Positions 1 through 8,756 of a stretch of 64,000 nucleotides of DNA are shown piece after piece. This DNA comes from Candidatus Phosphoribacter hodrii (GTDB taxonomy: Bacteria > Actinomycetota > Actinomycetes > Actinomycetales > Dermatophilaceae). The notes below the pieces were generated by a model. The model was not told the origin of the DNA, searched no databases, and was given only the letters and a program-made list of their open reading frames with translations. Location: positions 186,001 to 250,000 of the forward strand of contig JADJIB010000001.1 in the NCBI GenBank assembly GCA_016707175.1. Reading direction: 5' to 3'. The translations under genes and the position numbers were made by a program. Each line of letters starts with the position of its first letter. The first letter of the stretch is position 1.

Positions 1-96
1 CGTCGTCCGCGCGTGGTCGAGCTCGGCCTTCACCCCCGAGCGGAACATCGCGTGGTCATCGACCAGCACCAACCGCACCGGGGTCGGGTCGCTCAT
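1..96 (-). CDS. Response regulator, N-terminal fragment (gene runs off the left edge)
   Basis: Thirty-two codons are visible from an ATG at 96. They read MSDPTPVRLVLVDDHAMFRS at the start, which is the typical first strand and acidic pocket (VDDH) of a receiver domain of NarL/LuxR-type response regulators. The start overlaps the stop of the upstream sensor kinase by ATGA, so the two are translationally coupled and form a two-component pair. The phosphorylated Asp and the DNA-binding domain lie outside the window. The family call is firm; the regulon cannot be told from this fragment. Confidence 0.85.
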   Translation of the reverse strand, partial: MSDPTPVRLVLVDDHAMFRSGVKAELDHARTT

Positions 97-1526
97 CTCG
101 GGTTCTCCTTCGTCGATGCAGACGCAGCACGGGTATGCCGTGCAGTCGCCCGCGGGGTCACGGCAGGTTCGGGGGTGGCCGGGTCCTCAGACTCCACCGC
201 CAGGTCATCAGGTTCAGTCGGGGGCGCTGGCGCTGGCGCGAACTCCGGCGGGGTCTCGGGCTCCGGCTCGGGCTCGGGCTCCGGCTCGAGTTCCGGCTCA
301 GCGTGAGCAGGCGGCGGGAGCGTCAGCGAGACTTCGGTGCCGTTCTCCAGGCGCCGGATCCGGGCCGTCCCCTCGGCCCGCTTCATCCGCCCGATGATCG
401 ACTCGCGAACGCCCAAGCGGTCATCCCCGATGTCGCTCATCTCGAAGCCGTCGCCGTGGTCGCGAACGAACACCTCGACGCCATTCGGCCCGACCTCCAT
501 GAACACCGACACCGGCGGACGACCGTGCCGCACCGCGTTGAGCACCGCCTCGCGGGTGGCCTTGACCAGCGCGTCGCCGGCCTCCTCCATCGTCCGATCG
601 CCGGTCACGACGATCTCGACAGGCACCCCGTGCTCGTCCTCGACCTCGTGGATCTCGGCAGCGACAGCGGCAGCCAGGCTGTTGCTCTCGCGGGACTCTC
701 CGCCATAGAGCCAGGCCCGCAACTCGCGCTCCTGGCGTCGGGCCAGCCCGGCGACCACCGTCGGGTCATCGGCTCGGCGCTGGATGAGCGCAAGGGTCTG
801 CAGGACCGAATCATGCAGGTGCGCAGCGATGTCGGCCCGCTCGGTCGCCCGCACCCGCTCGGCCTGCTCGCGTTGCAGCCCGCGATAGAGCCGCAGCGCG
901 AACGGCGCCGCAATGACGACCGCCCCCGCGAGCACGGCGGCACCGGCGAGCGCGCCGTTGACAACCCCACGCGTGCCTTGCCCCTGCGTCACGATGACGA
1001 CGACGCCGACCATCGCCAACGCGACGCCGACGACGACCTGCACGACACCGACCCAACGGGCTCGGGTCCGGCCGCGGCGACGCCCGGTGGGGTCGTCCAG
1101 TTGGTACCACGCGACGAACGCGCCGGCCGCGATGGCCAGGGCGGGGACGGCATACCTCGCGTCGGTGAACCACGACCCCGCATCACTGGCGAGCGAGATG
1201 CCCCCGGTGACCAGGACGATTCCGCCGAGAACGAGCCAATGGAAGACCGAGAACCGCGGTTGCCGCCGCTCCTCGACCGACTCGGCGATGACCGCGGGGG
1301 CAGCCGACACGGGCAGCACCGCCCACAGCACCAGGTAGATCGCGACGCCCAAGCCACCACCGAACACCGTGAGCAGGACGGCCGCCGCGCGGACGGCGAC
1401 GGCCGGCATACCCAGGAACTCACCCAGCCCCGCGCACACGCCGCCGACGACCGCGTCCGCGCTGGAGCGCGCCAGCGGGGGGCGAGCATGCGGCGGCGAG
1501 GAAGTCACGTCCCCATCTTGGGGCAT
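93..1526 (-). CDS. PspC-domain sensor histidine kinase
   Basis: This is a membrane sensor kinase paired with the response regulator that follows it. Near the N-terminus is a PspC domain (GGVCAGLGEFLGMP, then a hydrophobic segment), followed by several membrane segments to about residue 215. A NarL-type dimerisation box HLHDSVLQTLALIQ holds the phospho-accepting His, and a HATPase domain has an N box (EAVLNAVRHG) and a G box (RDHGDGFEMSDIG). The C-terminus is a low-complexity Glu-Pro repeat and Pro/Thr-rich tail, unlikely to be catalytic. The start is uncertain: ATG 1526 is used, but in-frame GTG codons at 1550 and 1514 are alternatives. Actinobacterial kinases of this kind are linked to envelope stress, and the divergent PspC/LiaF-like genes support that role by inference. 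Confidence 0.85.
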   Translation of the reverse strand: MPQDGDVTSSPPHARPPLARSSADAVVGGVCAGLGEFLGMPAVAVRAAAVLLTVFGGGLGVAIYLVLWAVLPVSAAPAVIAESVEERRQPRFSVFHWLVLGGIVLVTGGISLASDAGSWFTDARYAVPALAIAAGAFVAWYQLDDPTGRRRGRTRARWVGVVQVVVGVALAMVGVVVIVTQGQGTRGVVNGALAGAAVLAGAVVIAAPFALRLYRGLQREQAERVRATERADIAAHLHDSVLQTLALIQRRADDPTVVAGLARRQERELRAWLYGGESRESNSLAAAVAAEIHEVEDEHGVPVEIVVTGDRTMEEAGDALVKATREAVLNAVRHGRPPVSVFMEVGPNGVEVFVRDHGDGFEMSDIGDDRLGVRESIIGRMKRAEGTARIRRLENGTEVSLTLPPPAHAEPELEPEPEPEPEPETPPEFAPAPAPPTEPDDLAVESEDPATPEPAVTPRATARHTRAASASTKENPR

Positions 1527-1623
1527 GGGTATGCCGTCTGCTCCCCTCACCGGGGCGGGTTCAGGGTGCTTTCAGGGTCCACCCTCATGGCAGGGCGGGC
1601 CTCCGACCAGCGACGATAGGGGC

Positions 1624-3099
1624 ATGACGGGAAACCCTGCTGACGCGCCGATGCCCGGCGGCCCTGCCGGCCCGGCTGGTCCCGCGGGTCCGGTCGGTCC
1701 CAGCGGGATCGACGTCTTCTTCGAGCGGCTGCGCCGGCTCGGAGTGGCTCGGGCAACGCAGGGCAAGGTCGCCGGCGGAGTCTGTGCGGGCCTGGCCCGA
1801 CGGTGGAACATCGACCCGCTCGTCGCGCGCCTGGTCTTCGTCGTCCTCACGGTCTTCGGCGGCTTCGGCCTGCTGGCCTACCTGGTCGCGTTGGCCATGC
1901 TGCCGGACGAGAAGGGAACGATCTTTGCCGAGGAGGCGCTGCGTCGCCGCCACGGGGGTGCCATCTTCCTGGTCTTCATCATTATCGTCATGACGGCCGG
2001 AGAGTTCTTCGACCGATGGTGGGTGTGGCTGGCGATCCCCTTGGCGCTGGCCGCCTGGTGGATCGTTCGCGGCGCGGCTGCGGGCAAGTCCCCGCGCCAA
2101 CTGGGGTCTGAGGCGAAGACGCACGCTGCTGAGGCAGCCGACGCGGTCCGCGGGTGGGGCGCCGCGACACCGCCGACTCCAGCGCCTCCCCTGTCTGCGC
2201 CGTATCAGCCGACGTATCAGGCACCCCCGCCGTATCAGCCGTATCAGGCCACCCCGGTGTCTCACGCGACTCCCACGTCGCCCGCCGCCGACTCGCCCTG
2301 GGGGCATCTGCCGCAAGACCAGCCGGCGCCGATGACCGCGCCACACGGAATGGGGCCCGGCCGGACGTGGAGCCCCGCTCCCCAGGCGCCTGCCCCGCTA
2401 GTCGTGCGCGAGAAGCGCCGCCGCGGTGGATTCCTCGTCTTCATCACCGCCCTGGGGCTGGCCGCCATCACCACGGGAACGCTGAGCTCGACCAATGCGC
2501 TGGGCGACCGGGTTGCGCAACCCGCCCTCTTCGCGGTCATCGCCGGCTGCGCCGTCGCCGCACTGGTGCTCTTCGTCGTCGCTCTGCGCGGCATGCGGGC
2601 CCCCTTCACGGCGTTCCTCCTGACGCTCGTCCTGGCCGTCAGCGCCGCAGCCGCCTTCGTCCCCAACCCCGTCGGCTTCCTGGCCGGTGCCGGGGAGCGC
2701 TCCTGGACGCCCGTCTCGGGAACCGGCTCCACGGCATACGCGCTGGGTTTCGGCGAGGGGACCCTCGATCTGAAGGGGATCTCCCCCACGGCCGACACCA
2801 CGGCGGGCTTGAGCGCCCAGCAGGTCTCGGTGCAGTTGGGGTTCGGTGAGCTCGTCGTCATCGTGCCCGACGGGGTCACCGCCCGCATCAACCTAGCCAT
2901 CGGAGCGGGCGACGTCATCGCCGAGCAGCCCGGCGGTGCCGACCCGTCGAGCCACCTCTACTCCGGCGGGGCGGGCCAGCAGACCTATCTCGTCGGCACC
3001 GGATCACCAGACGTCGTCGTCAACGTCAGCGTCGGCTTCGGCAGCGTCCGGTTGCAGAGCACCACGGCCCCGTCAGTCATCCGGGATGGAGTCTCATGA
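1624..3099 (+). CDS. PspC-domain membrane protein with LiaF-like C-terminal domain
   Basis: The 491-residue protein starts with a Gly/Pro/Ala-rich leader. A PspC domain follows (GGVCAGLARRWNIDP and a membrane helix, about residues 55-100), then further membrane segments, a long Pro/Tyr/Gln-rich linker (PYQP-type repeats) and more membrane helices. The C-terminal beta-rich domain has repeated short glycine turns (LGFGEGTLDL, LGFGELVVIVPDG, SVGFGSVRL), like the toast-rack domain of LiaF and cell-wall-antibiotic response proteins. ATG 1624 is preferred because it follows AGGGG-like spacing and excludes sequence overlapping the divergent kinase gene. It is transcribed divergently from the sensor kinase, so the two probably work in one envelope-stress circuit (inference). 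Confidence 0.82.
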   Translation: MTGNPADAPMPGGPAGPAGPAGPVGPSGIDVFFERLRRLGVARATQGKVAGGVCAGLARRWNIDPLVARLVFVVLTVFGGFGLLAYLVALAMLPDEKGTIFAEEALRRRHGGAIFLVFIIIVMTAGEFFDRWWVWLAIPLALAAWWIVRGAAAGKSPRQLGSEAKTHAAEAADAVRGWGAATPPTPAPPLSAPYQPTYQAPPPYQPYQATPVSHATPTSPAADSPWGHLPQDQPAPMTAPHGMGPGRTWSPAPQAPAPLVVREKRRRGGFLVFITALGLAAITTGTLSSTNALGDRVAQPALFAVIAGCAVAALVLFVVALRGMRAPFTAFLLTLVLAVSAAAAFVPNPVGFLAGAGERSWTPVSGTGSTAYALGFGEGTLDLKGISPTADTTAGLSAQQVSVQLGFGELVVIVPDGVTARINLAIGAGDVIAEQPGGADPSSHLYSGGAGQQTYLVGTGSPDVVVNVSVGFGSVRLQSTTAPSVIRDGVS

Positions 3100-3326
3100 G
3101 CCAGCCACCGCCCCAGATCATCCCCGCCCCGCGCGGTCCCAACTCGCGCCTGCTGATCCACTCACTGCTGTTGCTCCTCGGCGCCGCGGCCCTGCTGGGC
3201 CACCTCGCCGGGATCGAGTTCGTCACCTCGGTGTCGCTGCCGTGGCCGATGGTCCTCATCATCGGCGGCGCCGCCCTGGTCGTCATCGGGCAGTTGGGGC
3301 TACTGCGCCGACGCCACCGGTCCTGA
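3096..3326 (+). CDS. Small two-helix membrane protein
   Basis: A 76-residue protein overlapping the previous gene by ATGA, so it is co-translated with the PspC/LiaF-like protein. After a Pro-rich N-terminus there are two hydrophobic segments (about residues 22-40 and 50-68), and the protein ends in a basic tail RRRHRS. It has the look of the short LiaF/LiaI-type transmembrane partner proteins encoded beside PspC proteins in actinobacteria. I recognise no named family. Coding status is supported by the tight overlap and high GC at third positions. Confidence 0.72.
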   Translation: MSQPPPQIIPAPRGPNSRLLIHSLLLLLGAAALLGHLAGIEFVTSVSLPWPMVLIIGGAALVVIGQLGLLRRRHRS

Positions 3327-3346
3327 CGGGCGGCGGCCCCCCAGGC

Positions 3347-4084
3347 TCATGTCTGGTGGGCTGAGCCCCCGGCGCCGTCCGTGGTCGGAACGGTCAGATC
3401 CACGAGTACGCCACGCCATGCGTCACTGAGCGGCAGGCTCGCCACGTGCTCGATGGGCACCCATGCGGCCGCAGCCGTCGTCCCGCCGACGTCGTGGACC
3501 ACCGGGTCGGTCGGGTCGTCACACACCGCCTGCCACACCAGCCGCACGGCGTGGAAGTCCTCCAACCGGCCGTCGGGTGCGCGCCCGACCCAGTGACCGT
3601 CCACGACACCGAGCACACCGACCAGGCGCACCCGCTGACCGCTCTCCTCGGCCACCTCACGCAACACCGCATCTTGCGGCGACTCCCCCGGGTCGACACC
3701 ACCACCGGGCAACCCCCACTGCCCGGGCGCGTGGGTGCGGTCGGACAGTTGGGCCAGCAGCACTCCGCGGTGCGAGTGCACGAAGGCGTATGCCGCGAGC
3801 CGCTGCACGCGCTCGGCCACCTCCCCCGGAGCCTGCACCACGTCCGGGTCACGCGCCGGCACGCGCGCTGCAGGTGTCCGGTCCCCGTCGGTGACTTCTC
3901 GAACGCCGAAGGTCAGAACGCAGCGGGCCTCGCCTGCCTCAGACCAAACGTCGAGCAACTCATCCATCACCAAACCGTTGTCCCACAGCGTGATTCCAGG
4001 GTCGTTGCCATGCTCAAGCAGCCAGGGCCCCACGACCCGACCGTCGGCCAAGCGCCCTTCCAGCCACAGGGCCCAGGCGGTCAT
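3347..4084 (-). CDS. Nudix hydrolase
   Basis: A 245-residue protein with a perfect Nudix box, GX5EX7REXXEEXG (GGGVDPGESPQDAVLREVAE then ESG), about residues 125-147. This box coordinates the metal used to hydrolyse nucleoside diphosphates linked to another group. The N-terminal ~80 residues are an extra domain before the Nudix fold. ATG 4084 overlaps the stop of the glycosyltransferase gene upstream (ATGA), so the two form an operon. An open frame continues upstream of this ATG, but it is the shadow of the glycosyltransferase. Substrate cannot be predicted; a nucleotide-sugar or housecleaning substrate is possible given its neighbour. Confidence 0.85.
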   Translation of the reverse strand: MTAWALWLEGRLADGRVVGPWLLEHGNDPGITLWDNGLVMDELLDVWSEAGEARCVLTFGVREVTDGDRTPAARVPARDPDVVQAPGEVAERVQRLAAYAFVHSHRGVLLAQLSDRTHAPGQWGLPGGGVDPGESPQDAVLREVAEESGQRVRLVGVLGVVDGHWVGRAPDGRLEDFHAVRLVWQAVCDDPTDPVVHDVGGTTAAAAWVPIEHVASLPLSDAWRGVLVDLTVPTTDGAGGSAHQT

Positions 4085-5196
4085 CCGGCGAGCGCGCGCG
4101 CCCGGGCGTATTCGGCCTCGGCCGCCTGCACGACCTGATCCCAGCCCTGCGCCGGGTCGGTCTTGAGGTTGTATGCCGTCATCCGGGACCGCACGCTCGG
4201 GTGGACGGCCAGCGTCGTCAACCGACGCACCAACTCCTCGTCGTCGTTGGCCAGGAAGCCGTTGACATCGTCCGTGACGAACTCCGAGATGCCCGACCCC
4301 ACCCGTCCGACGACCGGCAGGCCAGCGACCCGAGCCTCCAGCGCCGCGATACCGAAGGACTCGAGGACCGACGGCGAGACGAAAACGTCGCTCGCGGCAT
4401 ACCTCTCCTTGAGGGTGTCGCGCGGCACCCGGCCGGGCAGGGACACCCAATCCTTCGCGCCCAACCGGTCGACCGTGCGCTCGACCTTCGCGCGCTCGGA
4501 CCCCTCGCCGAGGATCTCCAGGCGCACGCCTGCTCGCGGCGCTGCGGCGCGCACCTTGGCCATCGCTTCGACGAGTTGGACGGGGCGCTTGCGAGCCTCC
4601 AGGCGCATCGCCGAGACGAACCGCACGACGCCGTCGCCAAGCAGTGGGCGGCCACTGGTGGGGCGCCACGCGTCGACGTCAATACCGTTGGGCAGCACCG
4701 TGACTGGTGGCCCGTCGACGATCCGGCGCAGCGGTGTGGCGGCGACGTCGGAGACGGCGTTCATCGCCATTCCCGACTGCGCCCAACGCCGGACGATCCC
4801 GGCAGCGCGCACGGCCGACTCCGCCTTGTCCAGGACGCAGTGCCAGGTCATCGTCGTCGGCAGGCCCATCCGACTGGTGACGAAGCCGCAATCCGACGCG
4901 AACGGACTGACGACCCCCATGTGGATGTGGGCGACGTCGAAACCCTCGAGTTGAGCCCGCAAACCGCGGGTCGCGAGCGGGTTGACGAGGAGTTGGCGCG
5001 GCAGCCGGACCCCGAGCCGATGGACCCGGATCCCGTCGAGTGTCTCGGTCTGACCGAAGCCGACCGCGCCCGGGGTCAACGTGAAGACCTCGACCTCGTG
5101 GCCACGGGCGACCAACCGCGCCGACAGGTCGGCGACCTGCACCTCGATGCCGCCCAGGCGCGGGAGGTAGCAGTCGGTGAGCATGGCGATCCGCAC
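4081..5196 (-). CDS. Glycosyltransferase family 4 (GT-B fold)
   Basis: This 371-residue protein reads as a complete GT4 enzyme. It has an N-terminal acceptor domain with the glycine loop LPRLGGIEVQVADLS, a central stretch VLPNGIDVDAWRP, and in the nucleotide-sugar domain the EX7E motif (ESFGIAALE) followed by GLPVVGRVGSGISE. Related actinobacterial enzymes transfer mannose or glucose to lipids such as phosphatidylinositol; the precise donor and acceptor are not visible. The start is GTG 5196, which keeps the conserved first beta strand; ATG 5184 would cut into it. It is first in an operon with the Nudix gene and divergent from the PIG-L deacetylase. Confidence 0.88.
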   Translation of the reverse strand: MRIAMLTDCYLPRLGGIEVQVADLSARLVARGHEVEVFTLTPGAVGFGQTETLDGIRVHRLGVRLPRQLLVNPLATRGLRAQLEGFDVAHIHMGVVSPFASDCGFVTSRMGLPTTMTWHCVLDKAESAVRAAGIVRRWAQSGMAMNAVSDVAATPLRRIVDGPPVTVLPNGIDVDAWRPTSGRPLLGDGVVRFVSAMRLEARKRPVQLVEAMAKVRAAAPRAGVRLEILGEGSERAKVERTVDRLGAKDWVSLPGRVPRDTLKERYAASDVFVSPSVLESFGIAALEARVAGLPVVGRVGSGISEFVTDDVNGFLANDDEELVRRLTTLAVHPSVRSRMTAYNLKTDPAQGWDQVVQAAEAEYARARALAG

Positions 5197-5234
5197 GGCC
5201 CCACTCTTTCATGTGCCGGAGAATGGGTCTCGCC

Positions 5235-5978
5235 ATGCCACTGACACTGCTCGCCTTCCACGCCCACCCCGACGACGAGGCCATCCTCACCGGGGGGACC
5301 CTCGCGCGCGCCGCCGCCGTCGGCCACCGGGTCATCCTCGTCACCGCCACCGACGGCGCGCTCGGCCTCACCAGCAGCAGGTATGCCGCGCAAGGGCTGG
5401 CGAGCGTCCGCGCGGCCGAGTTGCGCGAGAGCGCACGGCTGCTCGGGGTGTCGCGGGTCGAGCAGTTGGGGTATGCCGACAGCGGCCTGGGGCCGGTGAC
5501 TCTTGACGACCCGCCGGGGCAGGTGCGGTTTGTGCGGGTGCCGGTGGCCGAGGCGGCCGAGCGGCTCGCGGCCATCCTGCGCGAGGAATCGGTGGACACG
5601 CTACTCACCTATGACGTCAACGGCGGGTATGGCCACCCCGACCACCTGCAGGTCCACCGGGTCGGTGCGGCCGCAGCCCAATTGGCCCAGACACCAAGGG
5701 TATTGGAGGTTGCTGTCTCGCAGCGGGTGGCCAGGCTGATGAAGCCGCGCGGTCTGGCGTTGGCTCCTGTCCGACCGGTGACGGTGGAGGTCGACGTGCG
5801 GGAGCAGCTGGACGCCAAAGTGGCGGCCATGCGGGCTCACGAGTCTCAACTGCGCTCCGACAGCGCGCTGCCGCGCAACATCGACCTGCTGACCCGACTG
5901 CCCCGGCCTGCCCTCGAACGGTTGTTGGGCCGGGAACGGTTCGCCGACCTCTCCGGGTCCAGCGACCCCGTGCTCTAG
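5235..5978 (+). CDS. PIG-L/LmbE family zinc deacetylase
   Basis: A 247-residue protein with the PIG-L zinc-binding motif AHPDDEAILTGG near the N-terminus and the second metal ligand region YGHPDHLQVH around residue 130. Members of the family remove acetyl groups from N-acetylglucosamine conjugates, including MshB and Mca in mycothiol synthesis and detoxification. This protein is shorter than MshB, so a different GlcNAc-type substrate is likely. ATG 5235 has GGAG about 12 bases upstream; ATG 5223 and 5211 are in-frame alternatives. It is divergent from the GT4 gene, and a deacetylase next to a glycosyltransferase suggests shared glycoconjugate metabolism (inference). Confidence 0.85.
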   Translation: MPLTLLAFHAHPDDEAILTGGTLARAAAVGHRVILVTATDGALGLTSSRYAAQGLASVRAAELRESARLLGVSRVEQLGYADSGLGPVTLDDPPGQVRFVRVPVAEAAERLAAILREESVDTLLTYDVNGGYGHPDHLQVHRVGAAAAQLAQTPRVLEVAVSQRVARLMKPRGLALAPVRPVTVEVDVREQLDAKVAAMRAHESQLRSDSALPRNIDLLTRLPRPALERLLGRERFADLSGSSDPVL

Positions 5979-6026
5979 CGAACCCGCGAGGCTTCGTGGG
6001 GCGGTGAACCGGTGGGCCGCGATGGC

Positions 6027-6806
6027 CTAGTGAACCGCGGTGTCCTTGAGTTTGCCGGTCCCCCGTGCCCGCAGCCGGGTGATCTGACGGGTGCGGGCCT
6101 CGTCGGCGAGGGCGTCGTCGACCTGCTCAGGCTCGAAGGGCCGACCGGTGGCCCGTTCCGCAGCCGCCGCGATGAGGGCGTCGGCGACCGCGGGGTTGGC
6201 GGGGAGGATCGGCCCGTGCAGGTAGGACCCGATGACGTTGTGGGTGCGAGCGCCCTCGGTGTGGTCCTGGCCGTTGTTGCCGTGGCCAACCCGGACGGTG
6301 CCGAAGGGGGCCTGGCCGGAGCCGAGCATCGTTGCGCCGGAATGGTTCTCGAAGCCGACGACCTCGCCCCACGGGGTGTCCAGAACGATGCCGCCGATCA
6401 TCCGGGTCGACTGCCCGCGCGTCGTGACGTCGAGGATGCCCAGGCCGGGCAACTCGACACCGTCGCTGGTGATGAAGGCGTGTCCGAACATTTGGTACAT
6501 CCCGCAGATCATCACCATCGGGGTGCCGTCGGCGGCCAGGCCACGCAGCCGGTCACCGATGACGGCCAGGTCGTCCTCGACCCGGCTCTGGCCGGAGTCC
6601 TGCCCCCCACCGCCCATGAGCAGGTGCGCGTCCTGGGGGAACGGCATACCGGGGTGGTGGTCGTGGACCTCGACGTCGTAGCCGTGACGACGGATCCGGG
6701 CGGCCAGGCATCGGGTGTTGCCCAGGTCGCCGTAGATCGACATCTCGCGCGGGTAGAGGTGGACGAGGACGATCCGGCCCTTGCTGGAGGTGGGCGGCAT
6801 ACTCAC
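6027..6806 (-). CDS. gatD: Lipid II isoglutaminyl synthase, glutaminase subunit GatD
   Basis: The 259-residue CobB/CobQ-like class I glutamine amidotransferase has its nucleophile in MICGMYQMFG (Cys about residue 101), the oxyanion-type glycine run LMGGGGQDSGQ and the catalytic His in GSYLHGPILP. With MurT it releases ammonia from glutamine to amidate the alpha-carboxyl of D-Glu in lipid II. It lies directly after murT with a GTGA overlap at 6803-6806, the standard arrangement. The alternative ATG at 6800 is embedded in a copy of GTATGCCG. The function is well established for the family and the motif evidence is complete. Confidence 0.94.
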   Translation of the reverse strand: MSMPPTSSKGRIVLVHLYPREMSIYGDLGNTRCLAARIRRHGYDVEVHDHHPGMPFPQDAHLLMGGGGQDSGQSRVEDDLAVIGDRLRGLAADGTPMVMICGMYQMFGHAFITSDGVELPGLGILDVTTRGQSTRMIGGIVLDTPWGEVVGFENHSGATMLGSGQAPFGTVRVGHGNNGQDHTEGARTHNVIGSYLHGPILPANPAVADALIAAAAERATGRPFEPEQVDDALADEARTRQITRLRARGTGKLKDTAVH

Positions 6807-8104
6807 TCGCCTTCCTGCGCGAAGCCGGCGAGACCGAAGCGCGCAGCGAGGAGTTTGCGCAGCGCCATCATCGCCGTGTAGGTGCAGAAGATGCGGGTGG
6901 GCTGCCCGCGGTATGCCGCGAGGAAGCCGTCGAGGGCGCCCGCGAGATCGGGCTCGATCTGCTCGACAAGCACCTCGTCGTAGTCCAGTCGCAGCGCCAT
7001 GTCGTAGGCGCGGACCCCGCTCGTCATCGCGACGCCGTGCTCGCGCAGCGAGGCGAACGACACGTCATAGAGCCACGACACGTCCTGCCCGTCGGCGTAG
7101 TCGTCGTTGATGGCGATCATCGTGGCCACGGGCTCGGCGCCATAGGTGCTCAGCGCGACGGTGAACCCAGCGGGGTTCTTGACGAGGACCAACTCGAGCG
7201 GGTGGCCGTCGACGTCGATGACCTCGCCCCGACCGAAGGGCGCTGTGACGGTGCGCAGGGCCGCCTCGGTGAGGTCGGTGCGGAAGTCGGCGCCGAGGAC
7301 GGCGCGGGCCATCGTCGTCGCCGCTGTGGCGTTGACCATGGCGGCGAGGCCGCGTTGGCGCAGCGCGAGGGGGCCGACCTGCTCGGCCGGGCCGAAGCGG
7401 ATCGCGAAGTCGCGGGTGTCGACGGGGTGCAGGAGGCCGTCGTCGGTGGTCGGGGGCGGCGGGGTTGCGGCGTCCTCGAACCGCACGTCGGCCTCGTTGA
7501 GCGCGGGCACCTGGTCGGCGATCTCGGGGTCGACCCCGAAGTAGCGGATCTCCTTGCCCGACAAGCCTTCTGCGATGCGGAAGACAAAAGAGTCGTCGCG
7601 GTTGAGGACGACGACCTGGGAGGTCTGGCCGGCCAGGGTCGCCAGCAACTTGGCGGTCGTGTCGATCTCGGCGAACCGGTCGAGTTGGTCGCGGGCCACG
7701 TTGAGCAGCAGGGCGTGGGTCGGGGTGACGAGTTTGGCGAACTGCAGGGCGTGCCACTCGTCGAGCTCGAGGACGGCGACGTCGGCCTGCAGGCGCCCGC
7801 CGAGGCCGATCTCCCCAAGCATCGCCGAGAGGACCCCGCGGGTGAAGTTGCTGCCGGTGGGGTTGGTGAAGACGTGCTTGCCATGCGCGGCGATGATGGC
7901 GGCGAGCATCTTGGTGGTCGTCGTCTTGCCGTTGGTGCCGGTGACGACGACGATCCCGCCCGGGACGCTGGCGAGGGTGCGCGCCAAGATCTGAGGGTCG
8001 ACGCGCTCGGCGACCAACCCCGGCAGGGCCGACCCACCGCCACGCAGGCGCGCGGCATACCGGAGTGTTTTTCCGGCGATGATCGCGGCGGAGGTCCGGA
8101 GCAC
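6803..8104 (-). CDS. murT: Lipid II isoglutaminyl synthase, Mur-ligase subunit MurT
   Basis: A 433-residue Mur-ligase family protein with the ATP loop VVTGTNGKTTTTK (about residue 55), the following THE-like segment FTNPTGSNFTRG, and the C-terminal DUF1727 domain (KNPAGFTV, INDDYADGQDVSWLYDV). It activates the D-Glu alpha-carboxyl of lipid II for amidation by GatD. The middle stretch, where Staphylococcus and Streptococcus MurT carry a four-cysteine zinc ribbon, has no cysteine here; the only Cys is near the C-terminus (IFCTYTA). The start is GTG 8104. First gene of the murT-gatD operon. Confidence 0.93.
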   Translation of the reverse strand: MLRTSAAIIAGKTLRYAARLRGGGSALPGLVAERVDPQILARTLASVPGGIVVVTGTNGKTTTTKMLAAIIAAHGKHVFTNPTGSNFTRGVLSAMLGEIGLGGRLQADVAVLELDEWHALQFAKLVTPTHALLLNVARDQLDRFAEIDTTAKLLATLAGQTSQVVVLNRDDSFVFRIAEGLSGKEIRYFGVDPEIADQVPALNEADVRFEDAATPPPPTTDDGLLHPVDTRDFAIRFGPAEQVGPLALRQRGLAAMVNATAATTMARAVLGADFRTDLTEAALRTVTAPFGRGEVIDVDGHPLELVLVKNPAGFTVALSTYGAEPVATMIAINDDYADGQDVSWLYDVSFASLREHGVAMTSGVRAYDMALRLDYDEVLVEQIEPDLAGALDGFLAAYRGQPTRIFCTYTAMMALRKLLAARFGLAGFAQEGE

Positions 8105-8144
8105 AGGCCAACCCTAACCGGCCTGCCGCACTGGTCGAGCGCGC

Positions 8145-8192
8145 CACGGAGTGCGATCACTGGGGCGATCACCCCACCAAACGCACTCCGTG
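8145..8192. promoter_or_regulatory. 11-bp perfect inverted repeat upstream of murT
   Basis: CACGGAGTGCG at 8145-8155 is matched by CGCACTCCGTG at 8182-8192. Between them is a smaller repeat, GGGG-CGATCA-CCCC. The element sits about 40 bases upstream of the murT start on the minus strand. It could be an operator, a cruciform or part of a transcript hairpin. No T-run follows, so an intrinsic terminator is less likely. The repeat is seen directly; its role is open. Confidence 0.6.
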
Positions 8193-8228
8193 CCGCCCTC
8201 AAGGGGTGCGCGGCATACCCTTGTCCGC

Positions 8229-8756
8229 GTGACCGACAGCCCGTGGCAGCCGCACCCCAGTGACCAACCAGCGCCCTGGGGCCAGCCACCGCAGGGCCGG
8301 TCTGCACGGCCGCCTGGCGCGATGGCGCAACCGCGACCAGCAACGGCTATCGGGGCGGCCGGTCACGTACGGCGAGCAGGCTGCATTCGGGCTATCTGCG
8401 CCGGCACGTCGTCAAGGCTCAATCTGGACGACCGGCATGCGGCGCCCACCGTGACGGGTCACCGTGGATATCGTGCCGCGGTGCAGTACGGGCGAACATC
8501 CTCCCGCGTTTGACCCAGGTCGAACCGTGGTCGATGGGGAGCATGCAGTGGATCCGGACGTACGGGGCTGGGGGCGTGCACGGTCGATCTGGCCGGGATC
8601 ATGCGCCGATCTTCCTGGGTCGCACCCCCACCCAGTTTCATGTCGCCTCAGCGTGAGCCGGACCCGCCAACCTGTCGCCAAGGGACGGCGGGCGTTGGCC
8701 GGCCTGACGGCCGATCTCCTGTTCGTCGCCGTTTCCGCCGGATTCCCGCTCGCCGG
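8229..8756. other. Poorly coding stretch, possible decayed 5' part of the next gene
   Basis: A GTG at 8229 opens a frame reading MTDSPWQPHPSDQPAPWGQP, the kind of Pro/Gln-rich leader common in actinobacterial membrane proteins. It soon loses coding character and stops at 8513. A very similar string, SPWQPP, reappears in a different frame at about 8829, directly before the conserved domain of the next gene. Codon third positions between are unusually AT-rich for this genome and no frame gives a recognisable product on either strand. A gene split by an insertion or several frameshifts fits, but I cannot prove it. Confidence 0.4.
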
